A stretch of 64,000 nt of DNA from DAIOEK01 sp036746315 (GCA_036746315.1 DAIOEK010000001.1:62001-126000); one strand, 5' to 3'. Shown: positions 47,580-55,914, counted from the stretch's first letter. The notes: generated by a model not told the origin, from the sequence alone. Made by a program: numbers and translations.

Positions 47580-49034
47580 TCAATTCAGTTCGATGTTTGC
47601 AAGTACGGCTTCAAATCGTGCAAGTGCATCATCAATGACCTCATCCGTATCAGCCAGGCTGGTGTACATTCGGCTTCCCGCCAGGGTGACCAAGCCGTTT
47701 GCCATATAAGCAGCTCCCATTTCTTCAATCATGTGTTTGCGCGGCTTCATTTCTTTTGCCAGCCGGATGGGGTTTCGGAAATCGAGCAGCATCACCCCGG
47801 ATGTTTCCAGATGGACAATGGAACCCTGGTTGTAGGCAACGTAGGGCAGGTTGTACTTGTTGATGATTTGCTGTAGCCCCCTGGTCAGCCTGTCACCGGC
47901 TTTGCCGGCAATGACTGCTGCATTGGTCCGTTCCATTTCCTTCAGAGCGTAATATCCGGCAACACACGACAGGGGATTGGCTGATAATGTCCCACCGATA
48001 TAGGCACGTTCGCCCGTACCGCCGATTCCGGCAGCAAAACGCATGATCACATCAGCTTTTCCGCCCACACCACCCGCCATGGGGTATCCACCGGTAATGC
48101 ACTTGCCAAAAACGGTCAGATCGGGCTTTACATTGAAATAGCCCTGGGCGCTCCCCATTCCAAGGCGGAATCCGGTAACTACTTCATCAAAGATCAACAG
48201 GGCGCCAAACTCATCGCATAACTCGCGCACTTTCTGATTGAAGTCAAAAGGCACCGGGCGCGTGCCGCTCTCCGGTCCAACCGGCTCAACGATCACGGCG
48301 GCTGTACCGCCCCAAAGTCGGTTTAGGATTAATTGTCGTCTGAGGGCTCCCAGATCATTTGGAAAGAATTCCTGGGTATGGGCGCTTGCGCCAGCAGGAA
48401 TGCCTTTTGCTTCGAATCTGCCAGTTCCCGGGATGTGCAGACCGTAAACCATCGAGTCGCTCCAACCATGATATGCGCCGCCCACTTTAATGATGTTCTT
48501 TTTATGCGTGTAAGTTCTGGCAGCTCGTATGGCCGCCATGACACTTTCGGTTCCCGACCCCAGCATACGGAACATTTCTATGGAGGGCATATGTTTTTGG
48601 ATCAGCTGGGCCAGCTTTAATTCATACTCATGGAACAACCCGGTTACCGGTCCGCAGGATTGCAGCATTTCGATCACTTTCTCCCTGACCGGTGCGTAGT
48701 TGCTGCCTAAAATGGTTGGTCCGCCCGCCTGAAGAAAATCGATATATTGGTTGCCATCGACGTCCCACAGGTGGGCGTTGTCGGCTTTTTCAATTGCAAT
48801 TGGGAATGGAAAATTGAATGCCAGGTTGTGCTGAACACCGCCTGGAATGATTTTTTGCGCTTCTTGAATCAGTGAATGAGATCTGGTGCACTTCTTTTCG
48901 AAGTATTCCAAATACTCTGCCATTTTCTCGCGTTTGATCTTGCGTAAAGGTTGGGATACCAGTTTATTCAACCTGGCGTAGACTGCATCCACATCCAGGT
49001 ATTCAGAAATGGCATATTGACTTTCTGATGGCAT
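47580..49034 (-). CDS. Class III aminotransferase related to glutamate-1-semialdehyde aminomutase
   Basis: 484 residues, about 55 longer than HemL because of an N-terminal helical extension. PLP-enzyme marks: IIPGGVQHNLAF, YIDFLQAGGPTILGS, MLGSGTESVMAAIRAARTYT, KVGGAYHGWSDSM, LLIFDEVVTGFRLG with the PLP Asp, and VFGKCITGGYPMAGGVGG with the Schiff-base Lys. HemL itself works in haem synthesis, but this copy lies between a class II aldolase and an FGGY kinase, without other haem genes, so it is more likely to move an amino group to or from the sugar-derived aldehyde or acid of this operon. ATG 49034 follows a GGAGG (minus strand) eight bases upstream, 24 bases after the aldolase stop. Confidence 0.85.
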   Translation of the reverse strand: MPSESQYAISEYLDVDAVYARLNKLVSQPLRKIKREKMAEYLEYFEKKCTRSHSLIQEAQKIIPGGVQHNLAFNFPFPIAIEKADNAHLWDVDGNQYIDFLQAGGPTILGSNYAPVREKVIEMLQSCGPVTGLFHEYELKLAQLIQKHMPSIEMFRMLGSGTESVMAAIRAARTYTHKKNIIKVGGAYHGWSDSMVYGLHIPGTGRFEAKGIPAGASAHTQEFFPNDLGALRRQLILNRLWGGTAAVIVEPVGPESGTRPVPFDFNQKVRELCDEFGALLIFDEVVTGFRLGMGSAQGYFNVKPDLTVFGKCITGGYPMAGGVGGKADVIMRFAAGIGGTGERAYIGGTLSANPLSCVAGYYALKEMERTNAAVIAGKAGDRLTRGLQQIINKYNLPYVAYNQGSIVHLETSGVMLLDFRNPIRLAKEMKPRKHMIEEMGAAYMANGLVTLAGSRMYTSLADTDEVIDDALARFEAVLANIELN

Positions 49035-49058
49035 ACTTCCTCCGGCATCACGATGAAA

Positions 49059-49736
49059 CTAAATGTTGGAATTCGCTTCTTCAGCTTTTTTTTGGTCACT
49101 GCGTAATTTGCTGAAGGCAACCTCTCGAACCAGTAGCGGGATCTTGCTGACTTTCTTTTCGCTGCAGATGGCAAGTAAATAAGCCAGCGAACATTTCTCC
49201 AGGACTTCCACGTTATGGATTGCTCTTTCCATAGTATCACCCAGAACCAAGGCACCATGATTTGCCATCATAAAAGCATTATGGTGATTGCCAACGAATT
49301 TTGCGACCTTGTTTTTCAGCAAGCCGGTTCCTGAGGGTGCGTAGGGTATGATCTCGACTGCGCGCCCCAGGAATCTCACCTGTTCATCAAAAAGTGCCGG
49401 GATGGGTTTGTTGATGATTGCCAGCGTGCTGGGGTATACCTGATGGGTATGGATAATAGCGTTTACATCCGGGCGTGTCTGGTAGATGGCAGCATGCAGG
49501 CTGCTTTCCACGGAGGGTTTCAACCTGGCATTCAGGATTTCACCATCCACACCGAGGATGCAAATATCCTCCAGTGTCATCTTCATATAGTCAAAGTTGG
49601 ATGGTGTGATTGCCAATCCCTCCGGCTCGTTCAACCTGACGGAGATGTTTCCGCCCGTTGCAGAAAGGAACCCATGCTGGGCGAGATACTTTGCCGCCTG
49701 GGCAACGACTTCCCTTTGCTCCAGATAATCAGTCAT
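49059..49736 (-). CDS. Class II aldolase/adducin family protein
   Basis: 225 residues, the size of L-fuculose-phosphate aldolase and L-ribulose-5-phosphate 4-epimerase. Conserved: FLSATGGNISVRL (substrate phosphate loop), LAITPSNFDYMKM, KPSVESSLHAAIYQTRPDV with the catalytic Glu, IIHTHQVYPSTLAI with two zinc-binding His, and FMMANHGALVLGDTMERA with the third His. Such enzymes cleave sugar phosphates into dihydroxyacetone phosphate and an aldehyde or epimerise them, with Zn in the cytoplasm. First gene of the minus-strand operon, with GGAGGGAG (49741-49748) before ATG 49736 and a promoter under a TetR-type operator pair. Confidence 0.9.
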   Translation of the reverse strand: MTDYLEQREVVAQAAKYLAQHGFLSATGGNISVRLNEPEGLAITPSNFDYMKMTLEDICILGVDGEILNARLKPSVESSLHAAIYQTRPDVNAIIHTHQVYPSTLAIINKPIPALFDEQVRFLGRAVEIIPYAPSGTGLLKNKVAKFVGNHHNAFMMANHGALVLGDTMERAIHNVEVLEKCSLAYLLAICSEKKVSKIPLLVREVAFSKLRSDQKKAEEANSNI

Positions 49737-49752
49737 GCAACTCCCTCCGATA

Positions 49753-49771
49753 AACTTGACATTGTCTAGAT
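49753..49771. promoter_or_regulatory. TetR-type operator, copy 1 (imperfect)
   Basis: AACTTGACA-T-TGTCTAGAT; nine-base arms with mismatches at the outer right. It covers the predicted start region of the aldolase transcript. Centre at 49762, 30 bases (about three helical turns) from copy 2. Confidence 0.65.
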
Positions 49772-49798
49772 TGTAGAATTTAAACTTGACATTGTCAA
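49770..49798 (-). promoter_or_regulatory. Promoter of the aldolase-aminotransferase-kinase-MFS operon
   Basis: On the minus strand: TTGACA (49793-49798), 17-base spacer, TACAAT (49770-49775). The -35 box lies within operator copy 2. Confidence 0.75.
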
Positions 49799-49801
49799 GT
49801 T
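49783..49801. promoter_or_regulatory. TetR-type operator, copy 2 (perfect)
   Basis: AACTTGACA-T-TGTCAAGTT, a perfect 9+1+9 palindrome containing the -35 boxes of both divergent promoters. One bound dimer could block both transcripts. Confidence 0.8.
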
Positions 49802-49814
49802 AATCCCATAAGAT
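49786..49814 (+). promoter_or_regulatory. Promoter of the tetR-like gene; leaderless transcript
   Basis: TTGACA 49786-49791, 17-base spacer, TAAGAT 49809-49814. The expected start point is 49821, which is the A of the ATG; no Shine-Dalgarno sequence is present, so the mRNA is probably leaderless. Confidence 0.7.
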
Positions 49815-49820
49815 TTCCTT

Positions 49821-50444
49821 ATGACGAAACAAAATTATCATCACGGCGATTTGCGTAATGCACTAATTCAGGCAGGTGCAGAAATATTATTCTCAGAAGG
49901 AGTCGGGGCGCTGTCTCTGCGCAGTGTGGCCAGAAAAGCGGGGGTCAGCCATTCAGCGCCTTATGCCCACTTTGCTGACAAGAAATCGCTGATTGCGGCA
50001 ATATCTACGTATGGATTTCATTTACTATCGGATGAACTTCAATTTGTGATCGATGAGTATTCTTCAAATCCGCCAATGATGTTGGTGAAGTTCGCACTCA
50101 CTTATTGTGATTTTGCACTAAAAAATCCCGCTTACTTTAAGTTGATGTTTTCTGGGATTATGGAGAATGAAAAAGGGGAATACCCTGCTTTTGTTGAAAC
50201 ATCTCAACAAGGCTTTGAGCTTCTCTTGCAAGTGGTAAATATCTGTCAGCAGGCTGGCGTACTTGCTGCGGAAGATGCGGAAATACAGGCGGTCAACCTG
50301 TGGAGCCTGGTTCACGGGCATACCGCTTTACTCCTGGAGAGGCAATTTTCGCATCATCTTCTGAATCGCGTTTCCTCCGGCCGGATCATCTGGCAAGGTT
50401 TGCAGCAATTTACAAAAATAGAACAATTACCATTTCCAGACTAG
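49821..50444 (+). CDS. TetR-family regulator of the catabolic island
   Basis: 207 residues. Residues 1-60 hold the helix-turn-helix: NYHHGDLRNALIQAGAEILF, VGALSLRSVARKAGVSHSAP and YAHFADKKSLIAAIS, the standard TetR N-terminus. The C-terminal ligand and dimer domain (YCDFALKNPAYFKLMFSG, then AVNLWSLVHGHTALLLE) matches the WHG-containing C-terminal family. The gene is transcribed away from the aldolase operon and toward the BMP importer. Two copies of a TGTCAAGTT-type palindrome sit in the 84-base space and cover both promoters, so it very likely represses itself and the aldolase operon until a pathway compound binds. Confidence 0.92.
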   Translation: MTKQNYHHGDLRNALIQAGAEILFSEGVGALSLRSVARKAGVSHSAPYAHFADKKSLIAAISTYGFHLLSDELQFVIDEYSSNPPMMLVKFALTYCDFALKNPAYFKLMFSGIMENEKGEYPAFVETSQQGFELLLQVVNICQQAGVLAAEDAEIQAVNLWSLVHGHTALLLERQFSHHLLNRVSSGRIIWQGLQQFTKIEQLPFPD

Positions 50445-50582
50445 AATATCAAACCATCGTCTTCTTGTTGACCAGTTGCCCGGCTTGTTCAAGAATTCCG
50501 GGTAAGTTCCGGTTTCAGATTCCTACGACAAACATGATAAATTTTCGTGTCATTCATGTATCAGTATTTGACTTTAATCATA

Positions 50583-50611
50583 TTGCAAACTGGCTTAGAA
50601 CCTAAGATAAT
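50583..50611 (+). promoter_or_regulatory. Probable promoter of the BMP importer operon
   Basis: TTGCAA (50583-50588), 17-base spacer, GATAAT (50606-50611), about 30 bases before the ribosome site. I found no copy of the TetR palindrome here. Confidence 0.5.
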
Positions 50612-50646
50612 AAATTGGTACTTACTTAACTTATTTGGAGGTTTCC

Positions 50647-51651
50647 ATGAAGAAAGCAAGTTATATCCTTTTTGCCTTGGTTATTACCGCCGCCCTGTTG
50701 TTGAGCGCTTGTGGTCCAACGGGCGCCGCCCAGGATACTAAGGCACTAAAACTTGCTGCAATTTTCCCCGGTGTCATCACCGATGCTGATTACAACAGCA
50801 TGGCTTATCTGGGAATTGAAGCAGTCAAGAAAGATTTGGGCGTCGAAACAGCTTACTCGGAAAGCGTGGCTGTTCCTGATGTTGACCGTGTGATGCGTGA
50901 ATACATTGATGGTGGCTATAACATCATTTGGACGCATGGCGGTCAATTTGTAACCCAAACCATCGAGTTGGCAAAATCCTTCCCCGATGTCGTATTTATC
51001 GCTGAAGGCGATGATCTGCCTGCGGATCTTCCTGCCAATGTGTGGTTCATCGACCGCAATTTCCATGTTGGTTTCTACGGCATTGGCGCCCTGGCTGCCC
51101 GCGCAACCCAGACTGGCAAGATTGCTTATGTTGGTGGATTGACCCTGCCCTTCTCTTACGCCGAGGTCCATGCCATGCAGCAGGCTATTGCTGACTCTGG
51201 CAAGAATGTTGAATTCAAGTACGTTTGGGCTGGTGACTTCAATGATCCCGCTAAGTCCCGCCAGGTGGCAGATGCCATGATCGCAGAAGGCGTGGATGTT
51301 ATTGTCGGCTCACTCAACCTTGGCATGCAGGGTGTCTTTGAAGCTGTAAAAGCCAATACCGGAAGCAAAGTTCTGGTCACGGCAAAATACTCTGACAAGA
51401 GCCAATTTGCTCCTGATAACTACATTGCATCCCTCATTTACGATTTTGCCGGTCCGTTGAAAGCCATTGTTACCAAAGTTAAAGAAGGCACTACGGGTGG
51501 CTACTATCCGCTTGGTTTCGACACTGGCGTTCAAATTCAGAGCCCTCTGCAGAACGTTCCGGAATCTGTTTCCACTGAAATGGATGCCGTAATTGCGGAT
51601 CTGGTCAGCGGCAAGATCCAGGTTGTAAAGGATATTACCCCCATTGAGTAG
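50647..51651 (+). CDS. BMP-family substrate-binding lipoprotein
   Basis: 334 residues from ATG 50647 with GGAGG at 50637-50641. Signal sequence MKKASYILFALVITAALLLS ends in the lipobox LSAC, Cys 22, so the mature protein is lipid-anchored outside the membrane. The mature part begins KLAAIFPGVITDADYNSMAY, and has VIWTHGGQF-like IIWTHGGQFVTQTIELAKSF, GFYGIGALAARATQTGKIAYVGG and EGVDVIVGSLNLGMQGVFEAV, the two-lobed PnrA/BMP fold. BMP proteins mostly bind purine nucleosides; some bind other small molecules. It feeds the ABC components encoded next. A hairpin with T-run after the gene probably keeps its level above theirs. Confidence 0.9.
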   Translation: MKKASYILFALVITAALLLSACGPTGAAQDTKALKLAAIFPGVITDADYNSMAYLGIEAVKKDLGVETAYSESVAVPDVDRVMREYIDGGYNIIWTHGGQFVTQTIELAKSFPDVVFIAEGDDLPADLPANVWFIDRNFHVGFYGIGALAARATQTGKIAYVGGLTLPFSYAEVHAMQQAIADSGKNVEFKYVWAGDFNDPAKSRQVADAMIAEGVDVIVGSLNLGMQGVFEAVKANTGSKVLVTAKYSDKSQFAPDNYIASLIYDFAGPLKAIVTKVKEGTTGGYYPLGFDTGVQIQSPLQNVPESVSTEMDAVIADLVSGKIQVVKDITPIE

Positions 51652-51690
51652 TAATCAGCGGGAAATACTTCCAATGATTTATTGATTACA

Positions 51691-51731
51691 AACCTTGCGA
51701 AGGGGATATTTTTCCTTCGCAAGGTTATTTT
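51691..51731 (+). terminator. Attenuating terminator between the lipoprotein and ABC genes
   Basis: Perfect 13-bp stem (51691-51703 and 51714-51726) followed by ATTTTT. Partial read-through would give excess binding protein over transporter. Confidence 0.8.
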
Positions 51732-51753
51732 TAGAACCAGAGCAGGAAATACT

Positions 51754-53304
51754 ATGGCAGATACACCCATCCTCATCATGAAGGGTATCCGCAAGACGTT
51801 TGACAAAAGTGTCGCCCTGGATGATGTAAATTTCGAATTGAATGCAAAAGAGATCCATGGCTTGCTTGGGGGGAATGGCGCCGGTAAGACAACTTTGATG
51901 AACATCTTGTTCGGTTTGTACAAGATGGATTCTGGTGAAATCTTGCTCAACAACCAAAAGATTTCAATCAGTTCACCCCGAGATGCGTTGGATTTGCATA
52001 TCGGGATGGTTCACCAGCATTTTCTTCAAATTACCAGTTTCACGGTTTTGGAGAATATTGTGCTCGGCACAAATATTCAAAAGAAATACAGCATGGATTT
52101 GACGACCGAGATCGCTACCATTCAGGATCTACAAAAGAGATTTAACCTTGATGTAGACCTGAATGCTTTCATTGAAGAACTGCCCATGGGAACCCGCCAA
52201 AAGGTGGAAATCCTTAAGGCTCTGTATCGTGGAGTACAGGTACTAATTCTGGATGAGCCAACAACCAATTTAACACCTCAGGAAGTGGATGATCTTTTCA
52301 AATCACTACGGGTAATGGTTGAGGAAGGTTTATCCATTGTTTTCATCACTCATAAACTTCGCGAGGTACTAAGTGTTTGTGACCGCATCAGCGTTCTGCG
52401 CAATGGAAAGAATGTGGTCACACTGAAGCGCAGTGAAGCAAGCGAAGAAGCCTTTGTGCGTGGTATGGTCGGCGATGAAATGGATATCCAGAATAGCGTG
52501 ATCTTCTCGCACGCAAAATCTATGGGCGGGATCGAACAGATCCAGGCAGAGGTGACTTTAGCAGCCCAAAATATCACGATCGCAGGTTCAGGGAATGTTC
52601 CAATCTTAAACGATATTTCCTTTGAAGTGAGAAAAGGCGAAATCCTTGGCATTGCCGGAGTTGCCGGGAATGGACAACGTGACCTTGCGGAGGCAATTCT
52701 GGGAATTGCCAGCCTGACTTCAGGCAAAGTTGTTTTAACCCAACAAGACATCACTACGCATCCGACCAATTATCGTCTGGAAAAGGGGATTGCTTATATT
52801 CCAGAAGATAGACTGCACGATGGTTTTCTTCCGAAGGCAAGTGTAGCTCATAACCTTATTTTGGGGTTTCATCGCAAAGAACCTTATGCATCCAAAGGAT
52901 TTATTGATTGGAAAAAGGTTTATGAAGTCTCAGAGGATTTGATCACCACTTACAATATCAAGACCTCCGGACCGGGTGATGTTGGCGGAAACCTTTCCGG
53001 TGGGAATATCCAGCGGGTAATGATCGCTCGCGCATTTTCCAAACCGGCCAGTTTTATGGTGGCACACAATCCTACCCGTGGTTTGGATATTCCCTCGATG
53101 GATTTTGTCTACAACCGCATTCTGGAAGGTAAAGCCCGCGGTATGGCGACTTTGTTGTTATCAGAAGATCTGGATGAACTTATTTTGTTATGTGATCGAA
53201 TCGCGGTAATGTATCGCGGTGAGTTGGTCGGCATCCTTGACCGCAGCCGGTTCGAGAAATATGAAATCGGTCGTATGATGAGCGGTTACAAGGCGGAGGC
53301 ATAG
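51754..53304 (+). CDS. ABC importer ATPase with two domains (BMP/nucleoside type)
   Basis: 516 residues from ATG 51754, which has AGGA ten bases upstream; an in-frame ATG at 51682 falls in the terminator and is rejected. Domain 1: Walker A GGNGAGKTTL, Q-loop MVHQHFLQI, signature region LPMGTRQKVEILKAL, Walker B VLILDEPTTNLTP. Domain 2: degenerate Walker A GVAGNGQRDLAEAI, signature NLSGGNIQRVMIARAFS and altered Walker B FMVAHNPTRGLDIPS. This one-active, one-degenerate layout is typical of RbsA/MglA/YufO-type ATPases. It powers uptake of the BMP ligand with the two permeases encoded after it (start of the first only one base beyond this stop). Confidence 0.93.
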   Translation: MADTPILIMKGIRKTFDKSVALDDVNFELNAKEIHGLLGGNGAGKTTLMNILFGLYKMDSGEILLNNQKISISSPRDALDLHIGMVHQHFLQITSFTVLENIVLGTNIQKKYSMDLTTEIATIQDLQKRFNLDVDLNAFIEELPMGTRQKVEILKALYRGVQVLILDEPTTNLTPQEVDDLFKSLRVMVEEGLSIVFITHKLREVLSVCDRISVLRNGKNVVTLKRSEASEEAFVRGMVGDEMDIQNSVIFSHAKSMGGIEQIQAEVTLAAQNITIAGSGNVPILNDISFEVRKGEILGIAGVAGNGQRDLAEAILGIASLTSGKVVLTQQDITTHPTNYRLEKGIAYIPEDRLHDGFLPKASVAHNLILGFHRKEPYASKGFIDWKKVYEVSEDLITTYNIKTSGPGDVGGNLSGGNIQRVMIARAFSKPASFMVAHNPTRGLDIPSMDFVYNRILEGKARGMATLLLSEDLDELILLCDRIAVMYRGELVGILDRSRFEKYEIGRMMSGYKAEA

Positions 53305-53305
53305 A

Positions 53306-54337
53306 ATGACAACAGCAACAAAAACCCAACCAACCATTTTCAAATCTCTGCTTCCATACTTAATTGCGGTAGTGGCTTCCCTTGCCGCGGCAGGGATATT
53401 CATTGCTCTCATGGGCTTTGATGTACTTCGTGCATACGCCACGATCCTTTTTACTTCCTTTCGCACCCAAAATGGTTTCATTCAAACCTTATTGAAATGG
53501 ATACCATTGATGCTTCAGGCGTATGCGTTTACCGTCCCGCTGGCTGCCGGCAAGTTCAATATCGGTGGCGAAGGTCAATTGATCGTTGGCGCAATTGGCG
53601 CGACTGCGGCGGGCATCATATTTGCCGATTTGCCAGCTCCAATACTGCTTCCATTAGTGCTTTTAGGTGGCATTGTAGCCGGTGCAATTTGGGGTTTGAT
53701 ACCTGGATGGTTGCTTTATAAATTCAATATCAATGAAATTCTGACCACCGTGCTGCTCAATTTTGTGTCCTTTGCGTTGATTAACTATGTCGCCACCGGA
53801 CCGTGGAGAGATCCGGCGGCCGGTCACCCGACGACCATACAAATTGGCTCGGGAGGCTTTCTTCCGCTTCTGGTCAACAATCCCCCGCTCCACGCAGGGA
53901 TTATTCTGGCAATCCTGGTTGCTGCCGGAGTATATATCTATACCACGCGTTCCACGGGCGGTTATGAGTTGGTAGCCACTGGTGCAAATCCCCGTGCTGC
54001 CGGTGTTTTTGGCATCAATGTCAAAAATATGTTCGTGATGTCGCTGATTCTGGCAGGCGCGATCGGTGGTCTGTCTGGAGCTATCGAGGTAGCTGGTGTG
54101 CATCACCGGTTGATCGAAGGGTTGCAGCATAACTTCCTGGTGCTCGGGTTGATTATTGGCTTGATTGCCAAGGGCAATAATCTGGCAGTGCCTTTTGTCG
54201 CTTTTTTCATCGCTGTACTGGAAGTTGGAGCAAGCGCCATGCAGCGCACCTTGATGATACCAGTGGAAATGGTCTTTATCGTTGAAGCGTTGGTGCTTCT
54301 CTTTGTACTGTTATCTGATGTGGTCAGGAGGAAATAA
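53306..54337 (+). CDS. ABC importer permease 1 (BMP/nucleoside type)
   Basis: 343 residues with about nine hydrophobic segments. Family pattern: PLMLQAYAFTVPLAAGKFNIGGEGQ near residue 70 (split here: PLMLQAYAFTVPLAAGKFN, then IGGEGQLIVG), LLYKFNINEILTTVLLNFVS and GANPRAAGVFGINVKN, the last being the cytoplasmic coupling region that contacts the ATPase. Start ATG 53306 one base after the ATPase stop, with GGCGGAGG just upstream, so translation is coupled. Pairs with the next gene to form the hetero-dimeric membrane channel, as YufP/YufQ do. Confidence 0.92.
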   Translation: MTTATKTQPTIFKSLLPYLIAVVASLAAAGIFIALMGFDVLRAYATILFTSFRTQNGFIQTLLKWIPLMLQAYAFTVPLAAGKFNIGGEGQLIVGAIGATAAGIIFADLPAPILLPLVLLGGIVAGAIWGLIPGWLLYKFNINEILTTVLLNFVSFALINYVATGPWRDPAAGHPTTIQIGSGGFLPLLVNNPPLHAGIILAILVAAGVYIYTTRSTGGYELVATGANPRAAGVFGINVKNMFVMSLILAGAIGGLSGAIEVAGVHHRLIEGLQHNFLVLGLIIGLIAKGNNLAVPFVAFFIAVLEVGASAMQRTLMIPVEMVFIVEALVLLFVLLSDVVRRK

Positions 54338-54339
54338 TC

Positions 54340-55281
54340 ATGACTGGTTTTGACGCTCCTCTGATCCTGTATGCAAAATTGATCCTCCTATCGATGGTGC
54401 CTTTTGTTCTGGCTGGTCAGGGAACCATGATTGGTGGAAGAACAGGCGTTTTCAATGTTGCACAGGAAGGTATTATGCTGGTCTGTGCTTCGGTGGGTTT
54501 TTTGGTGAGTTACTACACAAATAGCCTGTTTATCGGTGTGCTTGCTGCCATGCTGTTGGGTGGAATTTTTGGTCTTGCGCTGGCTTACTTTACCACTTCT
54601 TTGAAGATGGATCAGTTCGTCATTGGCCTGGCTCTGTTCTTTATTGGCGTTGGTTTATCGACCTTGCTCCCCAAGCTGCTGATTGGTGTTACGTTGACCC
54701 CACCTTTGATCCCAACTTTGAAGGATATCCCAATCCCACTTCTCAGCAAGATTCCATATATCGGTCCGATGCTCTTCGATCAGAACATTTTGGTGTATAC
54801 CTCCATACTGCTGTCGGTATTCCTGTGGTGGTTCCTTTATAAAACCAGTTTTGGTCTTTCTCTGCGCGCAACAGGGGAGTATCCACAGGCGGCAGATAGT
54901 TTGGGAATCAATGTGACGCGAATGCGATATCTGGCTTCCATGGTTGGCGGTGCATTAATCGGCCTGGCTGGAGTGTATCTGCCCATGGTTTACACAGGCA
55001 CCTTTACTGAAGGAATGGTAAAGGGACGCGGTTGGCTGGCGATTGCCCTGACCTTCTTTGGCGGCTGGAAACCGATCAATATCCTGCTTGGCTCATTGTT
55101 CTTTGCAGGGATTGAAGTTCTCTCCTATAAGGTGCAGGTTTCCGGTTTTGGCATTCCATACCAATTCCTGTTAATGCTGCCTTATATCGCTACCATTCTG
55201 GTAATGATTTTTACCTTCAAACGATCCAGCGTGCCAGGTTTCTTGGGGCAAAACTACGATCGTGAGAAAAGATCATTGTAA
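54340..55281 (+). CDS. ABC importer permease 2 (BMP/nucleoside type)
   Basis: 313 residues with about eight hydrophobic segments. The N-terminal LAGQGTMIGGRTGVFNVAQE and EGIMLVCASVGFL correspond to the conserved 'GERSGVxNIGxEG' region of the second permease, and ATGEYPQAADSLGINVTRMR is the ATPase-coupling loop. Last gene of the importer; starts two bases after permease 1 with GGAGG upstream. A strong terminator follows. Confidence 0.92.
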   Translation: MTGFDAPLILYAKLILLSMVPFVLAGQGTMIGGRTGVFNVAQEGIMLVCASVGFLVSYYTNSLFIGVLAAMLLGGIFGLALAYFTTSLKMDQFVIGLALFFIGVGLSTLLPKLLIGVTLTPPLIPTLKDIPIPLLSKIPYIGPMLFDQNILVYTSILLSVFLWWFLYKTSFGLSLRATGEYPQAADSLGINVTRMRYLASMVGGALIGLAGVYLPMVYTGTFTEGMVKGRGWLAIALTFFGGWKPINILLGSLFFAGIEVLSYKVQVSGFGIPYQFLLMLPYIATILVMIFTFKRSSVPGFLGQNYDREKRSL

Positions 55282-55295
55282 GATTGCCATTGATG

Positions 55296-55332
55296 AAAAG
55301 CTCTGTCATAAAAGTGTGACAGAGCTTTTTTT
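55296..55332 (+). terminator. Intrinsic terminator of the importer operon
   Basis: 13-bp stem (55296-55308 and 55317-55329) with an 8-base loop and a run of seven T. Confidence 0.92.
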
Positions 55333-55396
55333 GTCTGGAAGATTTTGTATATAATATATTTATCACCTTCATCTGTACTTCAAAGAGAATCCTTCC

Positions 55397-55786
55397 ATGG
55401 AACCGAATCGACGAACCATTATCTTTCAAATCATTTTTGTGGTTGTCCTTGTTATTGGCATTATTGTTGCTGCAATAATTTTCATTCCGCAAACCGCCAA
55501 ACCCGATCGACGGAAAGTAACTTTTCGGGTGGAAGCATCCTCAGGCTCGGTCACCATACAATATAAGGCTGGAGCAGATAAACAGACCGATTCGCAAAAG
55601 ACATTTAATACCCCGTGGCAAAAAGATTTTGTTTTGGATTCCGGTACCGAGGTGTACCTATCAGCGGGGAATTATCAGCAAACAGGTACACTGAAATGCA
55701 CCCTGAAGCTGGATGGGCAAACATGGAAAACCGATTCCGCTACCATGCCGGTGGACCGGGTAGCCTGCGCTGGGATTGTCCGGTAG
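55397..55786 (+). CDS. MmpS-like membrane-anchored protein
   Basis: 129 residues. One N-terminal transmembrane segment (FQIIFVVVLVIGIIVAAIIF, residues 10-29), then a small beta domain outside. The order VTFRVEASSGSVTIQY, NTPWQKDFVL, EVYLSAGNYQQTGTLKCTL and KLDGQTW with a final ACAG closely follows the actinobacterial MmpS pattern (VxYEV, LPW, LSAxN, CxIxVDG, C), with two cysteines likely to pair. MmpS proteins assist MmpL exporters in mycobacteria, but no MmpL gene is here and similar domains occur alone in other phyla. TATAAT at 55350-55355 may be its -10 box. The ribosome site is weak. Convergent with the receptor genes. Confidence 0.65.
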   Translation: MEPNRRTIIFQIIFVVVLVIGIIVAAIIFIPQTAKPDRRKVTFRVEASSGSVTIQYKAGADKQTDSQKTFNTPWQKDFVLDSGTEVYLSAGNYQQTGTLKCTLKLDGQTWKTDSATMPVDRVACAGIVR

Positions 55787-55846
55787 CGTGTTCTTTACAA
55801 GGTATTCATCTGTAAGACGGCAAAACCGGGGGAACTCACGTATGCA

Positions 55847-55884
55847 AAAACCTCCACCACAGGAATTCTTGTGATGGAGGTTTT
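55847..55884. terminator. Bidirectional terminator
   Basis: 15-bp stem (55847-55861 and 55870-55884) with one position that pairs as G-U only in the minus-strand RNA, flanked by A-run and T-run. It ends the chemoreceptor cluster from the right and may end the MmpS-like gene from the left. Confidence 0.8.
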
Positions 55885-55914
55885 ACTTTTGATATGTAAT
55901 ATTTATTCAGGATT

